The notes: generated from the letters alone by a model not told the origin. 64,000 nucleotides of DNA from JBQTKD01 sp963703165 (GCA_963703165.1 OY969798.1:806001-870000); one strand, 5' to 3'; counted from the first letter of the stretch, positions 1 through 8,297 are shown. Translations and numbers: made by a program.

Positions 1-5
1 CCCCG

Positions 6-1037
6 GTGCCACGGCCCTACATGCCAAAGCCGCAGGGCGATCTGAGGATCTTCCGTCGCGTCGGCTGGATGCTGGGCGACCCGGCCACCTGGCGCGATCT
101 GCTGTGGCTGTTCTGGTCCGCCTCACTCGGCTTCATGCTCGCCCTCGTCCCGCTGGGCCTGGTGGCGCAGGGCATCTACGGCTGGGTGCTGATGTGCGGG
201 GTGTGGAAACCGATCTACAACGCCTCCGGCGGCGATTGGTACGGCCCGATCTTCGTGAACAGCCAGACCCGGGCCTTCGAGGCGGGTGCACTGGGGGTGG
301 TGTTCCTCGCCGCGGGGGTGCTGCTGGGTCCCTACGTGACGAAGCTGCACTCCCTGGTGAGCAAGGGCCTGCTCGCGCCGACGAAGGAACAGGCGTTGCG
401 CCGCGTCGCCGAGCTCACCGAGACGCGCACCGCCGCCGTCGACGCCTCCGCGGCTGAGCTTCGCCGGATCGAACGCGACCTGCACGACGGAGCACAAGCC
501 CGGCTGGTGGCGATGGGGATGACGCTCGGAGCGGCCGAGCACCTCATGGACAGCGATCCGGTGCGCGCCAAGGAGCTGATCGCCGAGGCCCGCGACGCGT
601 CGGTGACCGCACTCAACGAGCTTCGCGGCCTGGTCCGCGGCATCCTTCCGCCGGTGCTTGCCGAACGTGGCCTCGGTGACGCCGTCCGCGCGCTGGCCCT
701 CGCCGCCCCCGTGCAGGCCGACGTCACGGTCACCCTGCCGACACGTCTGGCCGACCCGGTCGAGTCCGCGGCCTACTTCGCCGTGTCCGAGACACTCACC
801 AATGCCGTCAAGCACGCCCGCGCCACCCGGATCTGGATCGACCTGCGCCACGACGGATCCCTGCTGCGGATCACCGTCGGCGACGACGGCCGCGGCGGCG
901 CGGACCTCACCCGGGGCACCGGGCTGAGCGGGGTCGCCAAACGCCTGTCCACCTTCGACGGCCGGCTGACCGTCGCCTCCCCCGCGGGCGGCCCGACGCT
1001 GATCACGATGGAGGTTCCGGCGGCCTCGGCCGGCTAA
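6..1037 (+). CDS. Two-component sensor histidine kinase (HisKA_3/NarL-type)
   Basis: A membrane sensor kinase expected to autophosphorylate on histidine and pass the phosphate to the response regulator encoded immediately downstream. Hydrophobic stretches at about residues 31-63 and 91-110 look like membrane segments. The dimerisation/phosphoacceptor motif ERDLHDGAQ puts the histidine near residue 160. The C-terminal HATPase domain shows an N-box around ETLTNAVKHA and a G-box DDGRGG. The GTG at position 6 is the first visible start, but the frame is open to the window edge, so the N-terminus may extend upstream; ATG at 21 is an alternative. The stimulus is not deducible. Confidence 0.85.
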   Translation: MPRPYMPKPQGDLRIFRRVGWMLGDPATWRDLLWLFWSASLGFMLALVPLGLVAQGIYGWVLMCGVWKPIYNASGGDWYGPIFVNSQTRAFEAGALGVVFLAAGVLLGPYVTKLHSLVSKGLLAPTKEQALRRVAELTETRTAAVDASAAELRRIERDLHDGAQARLVAMGMTLGAAEHLMDSDPVRAKELIAEARDASVTALNELRGLVRGILPPVLAERGLGDAVRALALAAPVQADVTVTLPTRLADPVESAAYFAVSETLTNAVKHARATRIWIDLRHDGSLLRITVGDDGRGGADLTRGTGLSGVAKRLSTFDGRLTVASPAGGPTLITMEVPAASAG

Positions 1038-1046
1038 GGTGACCGA

Positions 1047-1694
1047 GTGCGCGTGGTGCTGGCAGAAGACCTCTTCCTGCTCCGCGACGGCCTGATCCGC
1101 CTGCTCGAGGCCTACAAGTTCACCATCGCCGCTGCCGTTGACAACGGTCCGGACCTCGTCACCGCGCTGCGCGAGGAGAAACCCGACGTCGCCGTCGTCG
1201 ATGTGCGACTCCCTCCGACCCTCACCGACGAAGGCCTGCAGGCCGCGCTCGGCGCCCGGCGCGAGACGCCGGGCCTGCCGATCCTCGTGCTCTCCCAGCA
1301 CGTCGAACAGCTCTACGCCCGCGAACTGCTGGCCGACGGCAACGGCGGCATCGGCTACCTGCTCAAGGACCGCGTCCTCGACGCCGATCAGTTCATCGAC
1401 GCGGTCCGACGCGTCGCCGCCGGCGGCACCGCGATGGACCCGCAGGTCATCGCTGCCCTGCTCGCCCGGCCGGCGGTCCGCACCCCGCTGGGCGAACTGA
1501 CGCCCCGCGAACACGAGGTGCTCGGGCTGATGGCCGAGGGCCGTTCCAACGCCGCGATCGCGACGTCGATGGTCGTCACGGAACGCGCGGTGGCCAAGCA
1601 CACCGCGAACATCTTCACGAAGCTGAACCTGCCGCCCTCCGACGACGACAACCGCCGCGTGCTGGCGGTGATCGCCTACCTGGACGGCACCTGA
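1047..1694 (+). CDS. LuxR/NarL-family response regulator
   Basis: A 215-residue DNA-binding response regulator, the likely partner of the upstream kinase, which ends nine bases before this GTG start. The receiver domain has the acidic pair E7-D8 and phosphoacceptor D52 in VVDVRLP. The C-terminal GerE/LuxR helix-turn-helix (about residues 150-200) begins LTPREHEVLGLMAEG and contains the recognition stretch TERAVAKHTANIFTKL. Its targets cannot be read from this window. It converges on the next gene, with a long inverted repeat between them. Confidence 0.9.
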   Translation: MRVVLAEDLFLLRDGLIRLLEAYKFTIAAAVDNGPDLVTALREEKPDVAVVDVRLPPTLTDEGLQAALGARRETPGLPILVLSQHVEQLYARELLADGNGGIGYLLKDRVLDADQFIDAVRRVAAGGTAMDPQVIAALLARPAVRTPLGELTPREHEVLGLMAEGRSNAAIATSMVVTERAVAKHTANIFTKLNLPPSDDDNRRVLAVIAYLDGT

Positions 1695-1709
1695 CCCGTG
1701 CCGCATCTC

Positions 1710-1771
1710 CCCGATAGCGCAGTTGAACACGCCTCCGGTGATCGTTTTCGGTGTCCAACTGCGCTATCGGG
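1710..1771. terminator. Long inverted repeat between convergent genes
   Basis: Two 21-nt arms (1710-1730 and 1751-1771) match at 20 of 21 positions around a 20-nt loop. It follows the response regulator stop and contains the stop codon of the convergent minus-strand gene, so it can act as a bidirectional terminator. Confidence 0.7.
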
Positions 1772-2375
1772 AGTGTTCGCGCCCGTAGTCGAGGAAGGCG
1801 TCGAGTTCCGGGTCGGAGAGTTTGCTCATGGGGTGGGCCGCGCCGAAGGGCGCGTTCCAGAACTCGCCGACGCGCGGGGTCCACGGTGCGACGTAGGCGT
1901 AGGGCTCCGGGCAGTACTCGTCGCCCGGGGAGACGCCGTAGTTGACCTCATCGACGGCGATGCCGACGTCGAAGTGCTCCGGCCAGAGGATCGGGGTCTC
2001 CTCCGAGGCGAACCGGCGCAGCGCGGTATCGCCGCGGCGCAGCGCGTCGAGCATCGCGGTGGCCGCCGCCTCGTCGACGGTCAGCACCTCGTGCGGGTCG
2101 GCGCCGGTCAGGTCCTGGTACAGGTCCCGCGGCGGACCGACGTCGACCCCGACCGCCTCCGCGAGTCCGGTGCAGGTCGCGCCATGGAGCGGGAAACGCC
2201 CGCCCGGGCCGATGAGGTGACTGGCAGTCAGCTCCAGCTGAGGATCAGCAACGGTGGCGAAGCCGCCGGCGGTGATCCGCAGCCGGATCGTCCCGCTGCG
2301 CCGATGCTGCGGGCCGGACATCACCTGTTCGGCGATCGCGTGCAGGCTGCGTCGAGTCACGGCGAGGTCGGTCAC
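1764..2375 (-). CDS. Uncharacterised 203-residue protein
   Basis: I do not recognise a family. It is a soluble-looking, acidic protein with no signal peptide or membrane segment. Its C-terminal half is rich in aromatic residues and proline, around EYCPEPYAYVAPWTPR. The TAG stop lies inside the inverted repeat shared with the response regulator. The gene is divergent from the HNH-like gene, with only 34 bases between the two start codons, so they may share a promoter region. Confidence 0.65.
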   Translation of the reverse strand: MTDLAVTRRSLHAIAEQVMSGPQHRRSGTIRLRITAGGFATVADPQLELTASHLIGPGGRFPLHGATCTGLAEAVGVDVGPPRDLYQDLTGADPHEVLTVDEAAATAMLDALRRGDTALRRFASEETPILWPEHFDVGIAVDEVNYGVSPGDEYCPEPYAYVAPWTPRVGEFWNAPFGAAHPMSKLSDPELDAFLDYGREHSR

Positions 2376-2409
2376 ACCAGCATTCTGTCCCGGCGCGTAC
2401 GGTCAGGCC

Positions 2410-2856
2410 ATGAGCACCCTTCACGAGGTCGGCGAGCGGGACCACTGGCGTTGCTGGCTCTGCGACGAGTCGGTCGACCCGGACGCGTCCGTCAACTCCG
2501 ACCGCGGGCCCAGCGTCGACGCGGGCGAGAAGCCCAAGAAAGGCAAGAAGGGAGCCGCCGGTCCCGAGCGGTTGGCACACCGGAGCTGCAACACCGGCAA
2601 GGGTGCGACGACGCCGGTCGTGCCGTGGAAGGACGGCCTCTTCGTCATCGATCCGGCGCCGATCATCCCCACCGTCGAGCGGCTGCGACGCAAGGGCGGA
2701 CGTGAGGTCGTCGCCCGCTGCCCCACCCGTCAGGAGGCCGACGAGGCGGGTGCGTGGTTGCTGGATCGACTCTCGCGCCTGGCGCCGGATCTGAAGGCAC
2801 TCACCCGGGTCGACCCGGGCGGCGGGCAGTTCTTGCTGGTCCTCGAGACTGTCTGA
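2410..2856 (+). CDS. Small HNH-like/zinc-knuckle protein
   Basis: A 148-residue protein with a CWLC pair near residue 16 and a later LAHRSCNTGKG segment. That spacing resembles the HNH fold, in which two CxxC-type knuckles and an H-N pair hold a metal. The second CxxC is reduced to a single cysteine, so nuclease activity is uncertain. A lysine-rich linker (about residues 40-48) separates the halves. The ATG at 2410 was chosen because homology-like sequence begins there, although the frame is open further upstream. It ends a few bases from the convergent zwf gene. Confidence 0.65.
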   Translation: MSTLHEVGERDHWRCWLCDESVDPDASVNSDRGPSVDAGEKPKKGKKGAAGPERLAHRSCNTGKGATTPVVPWKDGLFVIDPAPIIPTVERLRRKGGREVVARCPTRQEADEAGAWLLDRLSRLAPDLKALTRVDPGGGQFLLVLETV

Positions 2857-2863
2857 CGAATCA

Positions 2864-4309
2864 TCAGCCCGCGCGCCAGGCCCGCTCGAACGGCAGCCGC
2901 CAGGCGTGCGGGGTGACGAGCTGGTGGATGGCATTCGGGCCCCAGGACCCCACCGGGTAGGGCCGCACCGGCGGCGGGGCGGCCAGCAGCGGACCGGACA
3001 GTTCCCAGAGACGTTCGATGCCCTCGGCGGTGGTGAACAGGGTCCGATCACCGCAGATCGCGTCGTGGATGAGCCGTTCGTAGGCCTCGAGAACGTCGTC
3101 GGAATGGCCGGACTCGTCGAGCGCGAACTGCAGGGACAGCTTCTGCAGGCGCATTCCCGGGCCCGGCCGCTTGCCGTAGAAGGACAAGGACAGCTTCGAC
3201 TGGTCGGCGAGGTCGAAGGTGAGGTGATCCGGGCCGTGCGCGCCGATTCCCGACCCCGCCGGAAACATGCTCTTCGGCGGTTCACGGAAGGCGATCGAGA
3301 TGATCCGGGCGCCCTGGGCCAGGCGCTTGCCGGTGCGGAGGTAGAACGGAACTCCCGCCCAGCGCCAGTTGTCGATGCCGACCTTCAGCGCGATGAACGT
3401 CTCGGTCTCCGACTCCGGCGCCACGCCCGGCTCGTCGCGGTACCCGATGTACTGCCCACGCACGACATCTGAGCCGGTGATCGGGCGCATCGAGCGGAAG
3501 ACCTTGTTCTTCTCCTCGCTGATCGCCTCGGGTGTCAGTTGTGCCGGTGGCTCCATCGCCATGAACGCGAGCACCTGGAACAGGTGCGTGACCACCATGT
3601 CGCGGTAGGCCCCGACGCCCTCGTAGAAGCCCGCGCGACCCTCGCAGCCGAGCATCTCCGGGATGTCGATCTGGACGTGATCGATGTGATTGCGGTTCCA
3701 GATCGGCTCGAACAGACCATTGGCGAACCGGAAGGCGAGGATGTTCTGCGCCGCCTCCTTGCCGAGGAAGTGGTCGATCCGGAAGATCTGCTCCTCGGCG
3801 AAGGTCTCGTGCAGCGTGGCGTTCAGTTGCCGGGCCGTGGCCAGGTCCACCCCGAACGGCTTCTCCAGAATGATCCGCGAGCGCTCGACAAGCTTCGCCT
3901 CGTCCAGCGCCCGGATCACCCCGCGCGCCGCCGAGGGCGGGATCGACAGGTAGTGCAGCCGGTTCGGTTCACCACCGAGGGCGTCCTCCGCGGCGCTCAC
4001 CGCGGCCCCGAGACCGGCCGGTCCGACCGACTGCGGGACGTAGCTCAACCGCTCGGCGAACTCCGCCCAGGCGGTGCCGCCGCACTCCTTGCCGAACTCG
4101 GCGCAGGCCACCCTGGCGAATTCCCGGAAGCCGACGTCGTCGTACTCGTCCAGCGAGCTTCCGATGACCCGGCACGGTCCCAACAGGCCGGTGGAGCACA
4201 GCCGGAACAGACCGGGCAGCAGCTTGCGGCGGGCCAGGTCGCCAGTGGCACCGAAGAGGACGATGACCTGTGGCGCCGGACCGGTGGGATCGACAGTCGT
4301 GGCGGGCAC
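2864..4309 (-). CDS. zwf: Glucose-6-phosphate 1-dehydrogenase
   Basis: Catalyses oxidation of glucose 6-phosphate to 6-phosphogluconolactone, the NADPH-forming entry to the pentose phosphate pathway, in the cytosol. The N-terminal nucleotide-binding motif FGATGDLARRK is at about residues 19-29, and the active-site signature RIDHFLGKEAAQN is near residue 180. The length (481 residues) fits the family, and both domains are intact. No opcA, tal or tkt neighbours are present, so this is a stand-alone copy and may be one of several zwf paralogues. Confidence 0.95.
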   Translation of the reverse strand: MPATTVDPTGPAPQVIVLFGATGDLARRKLLPGLFRLCSTGLLGPCRVIGSSLDEYDDVGFREFARVACAEFGKECGGTAWAEFAERLSYVPQSVGPAGLGAAVSAAEDALGGEPNRLHYLSIPPSAARGVIRALDEAKLVERSRIILEKPFGVDLATARQLNATLHETFAEEQIFRIDHFLGKEAAQNILAFRFANGLFEPIWNRNHIDHVQIDIPEMLGCEGRAGFYEGVGAYRDMVVTHLFQVLAFMAMEPPAQLTPEAISEEKNKVFRSMRPITGSDVVRGQYIGYRDEPGVAPESETETFIALKVGIDNWRWAGVPFYLRTGKRLAQGARIISIAFREPPKSMFPAGSGIGAHGPDHLTFDLADQSKLSLSFYGKRPGPGMRLQKLSLQFALDESGHSDDVLEAYERLIHDAICGDRTLFTTAEGIERLWELSGPLLAAPPPVRPYPVGSWGPNAIHQLVTPHAWRLPFERAWRAG

Positions 4310-4392
4310 GCTTGAACGTAACGACGCCAGGTTGCGGGCCGGTGTCGCGCGGCGGACAGGCGGGTGTCCGGGCGATCACCGGTCCGGCGAGG

Positions 4393-4986
4393 TCAGACCG
4401 CGGCGAGGGAGGTGGTCAGCATCGCGCGCAGCACGAAGGCGAGGTCGGCGGCGGCCAGTTCCGGCTTGTCGGTCGGCTGCAGGATGTGCGAGAAGACCAG
4501 ACGGACAAGCGTCTGCAGGGTGAGCCGCAGTTCCTCGTCCGGGATTCCCAGGGTCGGGAAGGCGGCGACGAAGGCCGTGCGGACCTGGCGGTAGGCCTCG
4601 TCGAGCACGAAGGCGGAGTCCAGGGTCAGCAGCGGCAGCAGGTCGGCGTTGCCACCGTAGGTCGCGTCCAGGGCCAGGCGCAGGAACGCGTTGTTCTCCG
4701 CGCGGGTCAGGGCTACCAGCGCGGCACCACTCACGGCGTCGATCGGGTCGGCGCTCTGGCCGATCCGCACGACGACCTCGTCGAGGAATCGGGAGAGCTC
4801 TCGGGCCACCAGCTGCTGGGCGAGGATGGGCTTGGAGCCGATCTCGTTGTAGACCGTCTGGCGGCTGACACCCGCCTTGCAGGCGATCTTGTTCATGGTG
4901 ACTCCGGGCCAGCCGCCGTCGAGGGCGAGTTCCGTGGCCGCGTCCAGGAGCCGATCACGGGTCGAGCTGCCCATCGTCACCGTCAT
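4393..4986 (-). CDS. TetR-family transcriptional regulator
   Basis: A 197-residue repressor-type protein. The N-terminal helix-turn-helix (about residues 8-55) includes RDRLLDAATELAL and the recognition region AGVSRQTVYNEIGSK. The ligand domain follows. The ATG at 4986 has a good Shine-Dalgarno sequence, AGGGAG, on the coding strand. The gene lies 29 bases downstream of the alkane monooxygenase on the same strand, so it is probably the co-transcribed local regulator of that gene. A perfect 9-bp inverted repeat at 6178-6203 in the monooxygenase promoter is a candidate operator. Confidence 0.88.
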   Translation of the reverse strand: MTVTMGSSTRDRLLDAATELALDGGWPGVTMNKIACKAGVSRQTVYNEIGSKPILAQQLVARELSRFLDEVVVRIGQSADPIDAVSGAALVALTRAENNAFLRLALDATYGGNADLLPLLTLDSAFVLDEAYRQVRTAFVAAFPTLGIPDEELRLTLQTLVRLVFSHILQPTDKPELAAADLAFVLRAMLTTSLAAV

Positions 4987-5015
4987 CGCAGCTCCCTGGA
5001 GGTCGAGCAACATGG

Positions 5016-6137
5016 TCACGCAGGCTGTCCCGAGTTCACAAGGGACAAATCGCCCACATAGTGCTCTTTCACCCGCGGATCCATCACCGAGCGCCACAGC
5101 GGCGGCACGGTCGCGAGCAGGATCATCCCGAGGTAGCCGGTCGGGAGCACCGGGGCTTCCTCGAAGTCGCGCAGGGTCTGATAGCGCCGGGTCGGGTTCG
5201 CGTGGTGATCGCTGTGCCGCTGCAGGTGGTACAGGATCAGGTTGCTGACCATGTGGTTGGAGTTCCAGCTGTGCGCCGGGCGGACCTTCTCGTAGCGACC
5301 CCGGGCGTCCTTCTGCCGCGACAGGCCGTAGTGCTCGAGGTAGTTGACGGTCTCCAGCAGCCAGATGCCGACAACGGCCTGCAGGATCAGGTAGGGCAGC
5401 ACGACCGGGCCGAGCCACAGGGTGAGACCGCCGAAGAGCGCCACCGTCATCACGAAGCCGTGGAGCAGTTCGTTCTCCGGGTGCACGAACGGCTTGCCCG
5501 CCCGCTCCATGCGATCGCGCTCGAGGTGCCATGCGCTGCGCGCACTGCCGCCGATGGACCGGGGCAGGAAGCGCCAGAGGGATTCCCCCAGCCGGGAGCT
5601 GGCCGGGTCCTCCGGGGTGGCGACGCGCACGTGGTGGCCGCGGTTGTGCTCGACGAAGAAGTGCCCGTACGCCGTCGGGGCCAGGGCAACGCGGGCGAAC
5701 CAACGCTCGACGTCCTCACCTTTGTGACCGAGCTCGTGCGCGGTGTTGATCGCGACGCCGGCGACCAGCCCCATCGCCAGTCCGAGGCCGATCCGGTCGG
5801 CGGTGGACAGTCCGCCGTTCGCGATCATCCACATGCCCCAGATCAGCGAGGCGTACTGGACCGGCAGGAACGCGTAGGTCAGGTACCGGTAGTACCGATC
5901 ACCGTCCAGTCCGGCCATCGCCTCGTCCGGCGGGTTGGCCGCATCCTCGCCGAAGACCAGGTCGGCGAGCGGGACGAGCACGAAGAAGATGACCAGCGGC
6001 GAGTACCACATCAGACCGGAGCCGGTGAGCTCCACGAGGCCATAGGCGACGAACACGATCAGGGGCAGTACCGCCCCGAGGATCCACAGGTGTCGCTTCG
6101 GGTCGTGCCACGTCTTCGGGGTGCTGGTGCCTCGCAT
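5016..6137 (-). CDS. alkB: AlkB-type alkane 1-monooxygenase / membrane fatty-acid hydroxylase-like
   Basis: An integral-membrane di-iron hydroxylase expected to oxidise alkanes or related chains, with electrons from rubredoxin. The histidine boxes HELGHK, EHNRGHH and LQRHSDHH are all present, as is the NYLEHYGL signature. Several hydrophobic spans surround them. The chosen ATG at 6137 is preceded by a perfect AGGAGG, giving 373 residues, close to the family size. No rubredoxin gene is adjacent, so electron donors must be encoded elsewhere. It is followed by a tetR gene and is divergent from clpC2 across a palindrome-rich promoter. Confidence 0.9.
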   Translation of the reverse strand: MRGTSTPKTWHDPKRHLWILGAVLPLIVFVAYGLVELTGSGLMWYSPLVIFFVLVPLADLVFGEDAANPPDEAMAGLDGDRYYRYLTYAFLPVQYASLIWGMWMIANGGLSTADRIGLGLAMGLVAGVAINTAHELGHKGEDVERWFARVALAPTAYGHFFVEHNRGHHVRVATPEDPASSRLGESLWRFLPRSIGGSARSAWHLERDRMERAGKPFVHPENELLHGFVMTVALFGGLTLWLGPVVLPYLILQAVVGIWLLETVNYLEHYGLSRQKDARGRYEKVRPAHSWNSNHMVSNLILYHLQRHSDHHANPTRRYQTLRDFEEAPVLPTGYLGMILLATVPPLWRSVMDPRVKEHYVGDLSLVNSGQPA

Positions 6138-6155
6138 TGCCAACCTCCTCGTCGG

Positions 6156-6173
6156 TTGACAAAACACTGTCAA
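6156..6173. promoter_or_regulatory. Palindrome TTGACA-N6-TGTCAA upstream of alkB
   Basis: A perfect 6-bp inverted repeat with a 6-nt spacer, 19 bases upstream of the alkB start. Its half-sites resemble those of the two clpC2 operators to the right but are arranged in the opposite sense. It is a candidate binding site for ClpC2 or the TetR protein. Confidence 0.5.
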
Positions 6174-6177
6174 ATGT

Positions 6178-6203
6178 ACAGCGACTTTACAAGTAGTCGC
6201 TGT
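6178..6203. promoter_or_regulatory. Inverted repeat ACAGCGACT-N8-AGTCGCTGT
   Basis: Perfect 9-bp arms with an 8-nt spacer in the alkB/clpC2 intergenic region. The size and symmetry suit a TetR-family dimer, so the adjacent TetR protein is the likely ligand. No binding data are available here. Confidence 0.55.
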
Positions 6204-6222
6204 TTGTAAATTGAGCTTCTCC

Positions 6223-6254
6223 GTCAACTTTGGTTGACGTCAACTATGGTTGAC
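6223..6254. promoter_or_regulatory. Two abutting GTCAAC-N4-GTTGAC operators at clpC2
   Basis: Two identical-half-site palindromes lie back to back (6223-6238 and 6239-6254), ending four bases before the clpC2 start. Mycobacterial ClpC2 is known to bind and repress its own promoter, so these are the natural candidates for its operator here. Confidence 0.6.
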
Positions 6255-6257
6255 GAT

Positions 6258-6983
6258 ATGACGACGCCAGCCCCCCTCGCCAATGTCCGCCTCGACGAAC
6301 TGATCGAGGCGATCAAGCAGGTCCACCCCGACGTCCTGGATCAACTCAGCGACGCGGTCCTTGCCGCCGAACACCTCACTGAGGTCTCGGATCATCTGAT
6401 CGGTCACTTCGTCGACCAGGCCCGGCGCTCGGGTGCTTCCTGGTCCGACATCGGGCGCAGCATGGGCGTCAGCAAGCAGGCGGCGCAGAAGCGCTTCGTT
6501 CCCAAGGGTGGGACCCCCGATCTCGATCCGGGGCAGGGTTTCTCCCGCTTCACCCCGCGGGCCCGCAACGTGGTGGTCATCGCACAGAACGAAGCGCAGC
6601 GTCGCGGCCACGCCGAGATCCTGCCCGCCCATCTGGTGCTCGGACTGCTCACCGGGAACGAGGCGCTCGCCTTTCGCATCATGGTCCTGCAGGGAATCGA
6701 TCCCACGGCACTCGGCGCCGCGGCGACCGCCGCTCTCCCGCCCGACAACCCCGAAGGCCCGGAGCTCGTCCCCTTCGACGCCGGGGCCCGCAAGGCGCTC
6801 GAGCTGACGTTCCGGGAGGCGTTGCGCCTGGGCCACAACTACGTCGGCACCGAGCACCTGCTGCTCGCCCTGCTCGAGCAGGAGGACGGCGAGGGCCTGC
6901 TGCACGCCCAGGGGCTGCGCAAGGAAGCCGTGGATGCTGCTGTGGTTGCGGCGCTCGACCTGCTCACCACAAAGGCGAATTAG
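6258..6983 (+). CDS. clpC2: ClpC2-like protein (HTH plus Clp N-domain)
   Basis: Resembles M. tuberculosis ClpC2 throughout, starting with the shared segments VRLDELIEAIKQVH and DHLIGHFVDQARRSG. The N-terminal third carries a helix-turn-helix (SWSDIGRSMGVSKQAAQKRF). The rest is a Clp-N substrate/ligand domain with the conserved FREALRLGHNYVGTEHLLLA. There is no AAA+ ATPase module, so it cannot unfold proteins itself. In mycobacteria this protein binds compounds that target ClpC1 and autorepresses. The start at 6258 gives 241 residues; an in-frame ATG at 6246 lies inside an operator. No Shine-Dalgarno sequence is visible, which suggests leaderless translation. Confidence 0.88.
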   Translation: MTTPAPLANVRLDELIEAIKQVHPDVLDQLSDAVLAAEHLTEVSDHLIGHFVDQARRSGASWSDIGRSMGVSKQAAQKRFVPKGGTPDLDPGQGFSRFTPRARNVVVIAQNEAQRRGHAEILPAHLVLGLLTGNEALAFRIMVLQGIDPTALGAAATAALPPDNPEGPELVPFDAGARKALELTFREALRLGHNYVGTEHLLLALLEQEDGEGLLHAQGLRKEAVDAAVVAALDLLTTKAN

Positions 6984-7019
6984 GAGACTGAGAAGGCATC
7001 TGACTTTCCGTCATACTCG

Positions 7020-7052
7020 AAGGCCCCGACCGGGCGAACCGGTCGGGGCCTT
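7020..7052. terminator. Bidirectional terminator hairpin
   Basis: Perfect 12-bp G+C-rich arms (7020-7031 and 7041-7052) around a 9-nt loop, beginning AAGG and ending CCTT. It lies between the convergent clpC2 and collagen-like genes. Confidence 0.8.
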
Positions 7053-7076
7053 GGAGCCTTCGTGCTGCGGTGCTGA

Positions 7077-7997
7077 CTAGCTCAGGACCGGGACGGCCGC
7101 GGCGCAGATCGCGTAGGCGGTGACCTGGTGGCTGCTGCCGTGGGAGTTGCGCACCTTGACGGTCCACTTGCTGCCGTCGGCCGACGGGCCGCCGGAGATC
7201 AGGTCGACTCCGCTCGACGGGGCCCAGGCGCCACCGCCGGTGACCAGGGAGCCCTCGTCGCAGGTGGCCGAGTAGTTCGCCACGGTGTTGCCGGGGATGC
7301 GGACCTGGTTCGACTCGCGGGACCACCCGGCCAGTCCACCGTCAGCACCGTCAGCACCGGCCGCGCCGGGAGCGCCTGCCGGACCAGCCGGGCCTGCGGG
7401 GCCGGCCGCACCGGTCTCGCCGGCCGGGCCGGTGAGACCGATCGGGCCGATGGGACCCTGCGAGCCGGTGTCACCCTGCGGGCCGGCCTCGCCGGCGGGA
7501 CCCGTCTCGCCGGCCGGGCCGACGAGACCCTGCGGGCCGATCGGGCCGGTCGCGCCGAGCGGGCCCATGAGTCCCTGCGGGCCGGTGGCGCCGGGAACGC
7601 CCTGCGCGCCGGTCTCACCCTGCGCGCCGGTCTCACCCTGCGCGCCGGTCTCACCCTGCGCGCCGGTCTCACCCTGCGCGCCGGTCTCACCCTGCGCGCC
7701 AGTCTCACCCTGCGGACCCTGCGCGCCCGTCTCGCCGATCGGTCCCTCGTTGTTCCAGTTGATGAGGATGTCGTCGTCCTCGTTGCAGGCGAAACTGCCC
7801 GACGCATTCACGGTGACCTGAGTCAGCGAGCCGGCGACGGGGCCGGTGGTGATGCCGTTGCCGTCGGTCTCGAGGCAAGCGGTGTAGACGTCACCCGGAG
7901 CGACCGCAGCGGCGATGGACGGGACCGCCACGGCGGCGATGGCGAGCGGAACGGCGATGAACGCCATCTTGCGAGCGGACGGGCGACGAAGAGCCAT
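7077..7997 (-). CDS. Secreted collagen-like (Gly-X-Y) repeat protein
   Basis: A 306-residue exported protein. A basic N-terminus and hydrophobic stretch form a signal peptide ending near PSIAAA. About residues 78-205 are uninterrupted Gly-X-Y triplets, with GETGAQ repeated many times, expected to form a collagen-like triple helix. The last 85 residues are a globular domain with paired cysteines (ATCDEG and YAICAAA). The start at 7997 has a GGGGGA Shine-Dalgarno sequence; an in-frame ATG at 8012 is an alternative. The C-terminal domain resembles that of the next gene, so the two are paralogues. It is probably a cell-surface or extracellular protein. Confidence 0.85.
   Translation of the reverse strand: MALRRPSARKMAFIAVPLAIAAVAVPSIAAAVAPGDVYTACLETDGNGITTGPVAGSLTQVTVNASGSFACNEDDDILINWNNEGPIGETGAQGPQGETGAQGETGAQGETGAQGETGAQGETGAQGETGAQGVPGATGPQGLMGPLGATGPIGPQGLVGPAGETGPAGEAGPQGDTGSQGPIGPIGLTGPAGETGAAGPAGPAGPAGAPGAAGADGADGGLAGWSRESNQVRIPGNTVANYSATCDEGSLVTGGGAWAPSSGVDLISGGPSADGSKWTVKVRNSHGSSHQVTAYAICAAAVPVLS
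7601..7708. repeat. Six tandem 18-bp units inside the collagen-like gene
   Basis: The 18-bp unit CCTGCGCGCCGGTCTCAC recurs six times without gaps; the sixth copy has one substitution. Each unit encodes two Gly-X-Y triplets. Such near-identical repeats can change copy number by slippage without a frameshift. Confidence 0.9.
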
Positions 7998-8196
7998 TAG
8001 TTGTTCCCCCATGGGAGTGAGCTTCGGGATCCGGTGGCGGGCTGGTCGCGCCGGGCCGGGGCCGCCCTCGTTGGCGACAACCGTGGTTTCGGTGCCTGCC
8101 GGAGCGCTCTCGATCGTTCGTTAGGTCAAGGAACGGTCAACCGAACGGCCGATGCCCAAAGGGTTTCCTTGACCTTCGCCGCCCATAACGCCCAAG

Positions 8197-8226
8197 AGCC
8201 CCGACCGGTCCGTACCGGTCGGGGCT
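8197..8226. terminator. Strong hairpin upstream of the first collagen-like gene
   Basis: Perfect 13-bp arms (8197-8209 and 8214-8226) with a 4-nt loop. It probably backs up termination of the second collagen-like gene transcribed from the right, insulating the two paralogues. Confidence 0.7.
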
Positions 8227-8297
8227 GCCTCGTCCGCGATGCCCGAACCGTGTTCGGTAAAGCGGGCGATCTTGAGGACGGCGCACCAGAAATGGCC

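Noticed and set aside
7601..7708. A CRISPR-like array, because of the regular repeats.
   Set aside because: The units are contiguous 18-mers without spacers and lie inside a coding frame. No cas genes are present.
7128..8000. Plus-strand repeat-rich frame over the collagen-like gene.
   Set aside because: Its repeats mirror the 18-bp units; the minus strand has the signal peptide, Gly-X-Y periodicity and a Shine-Dalgarno sequence.
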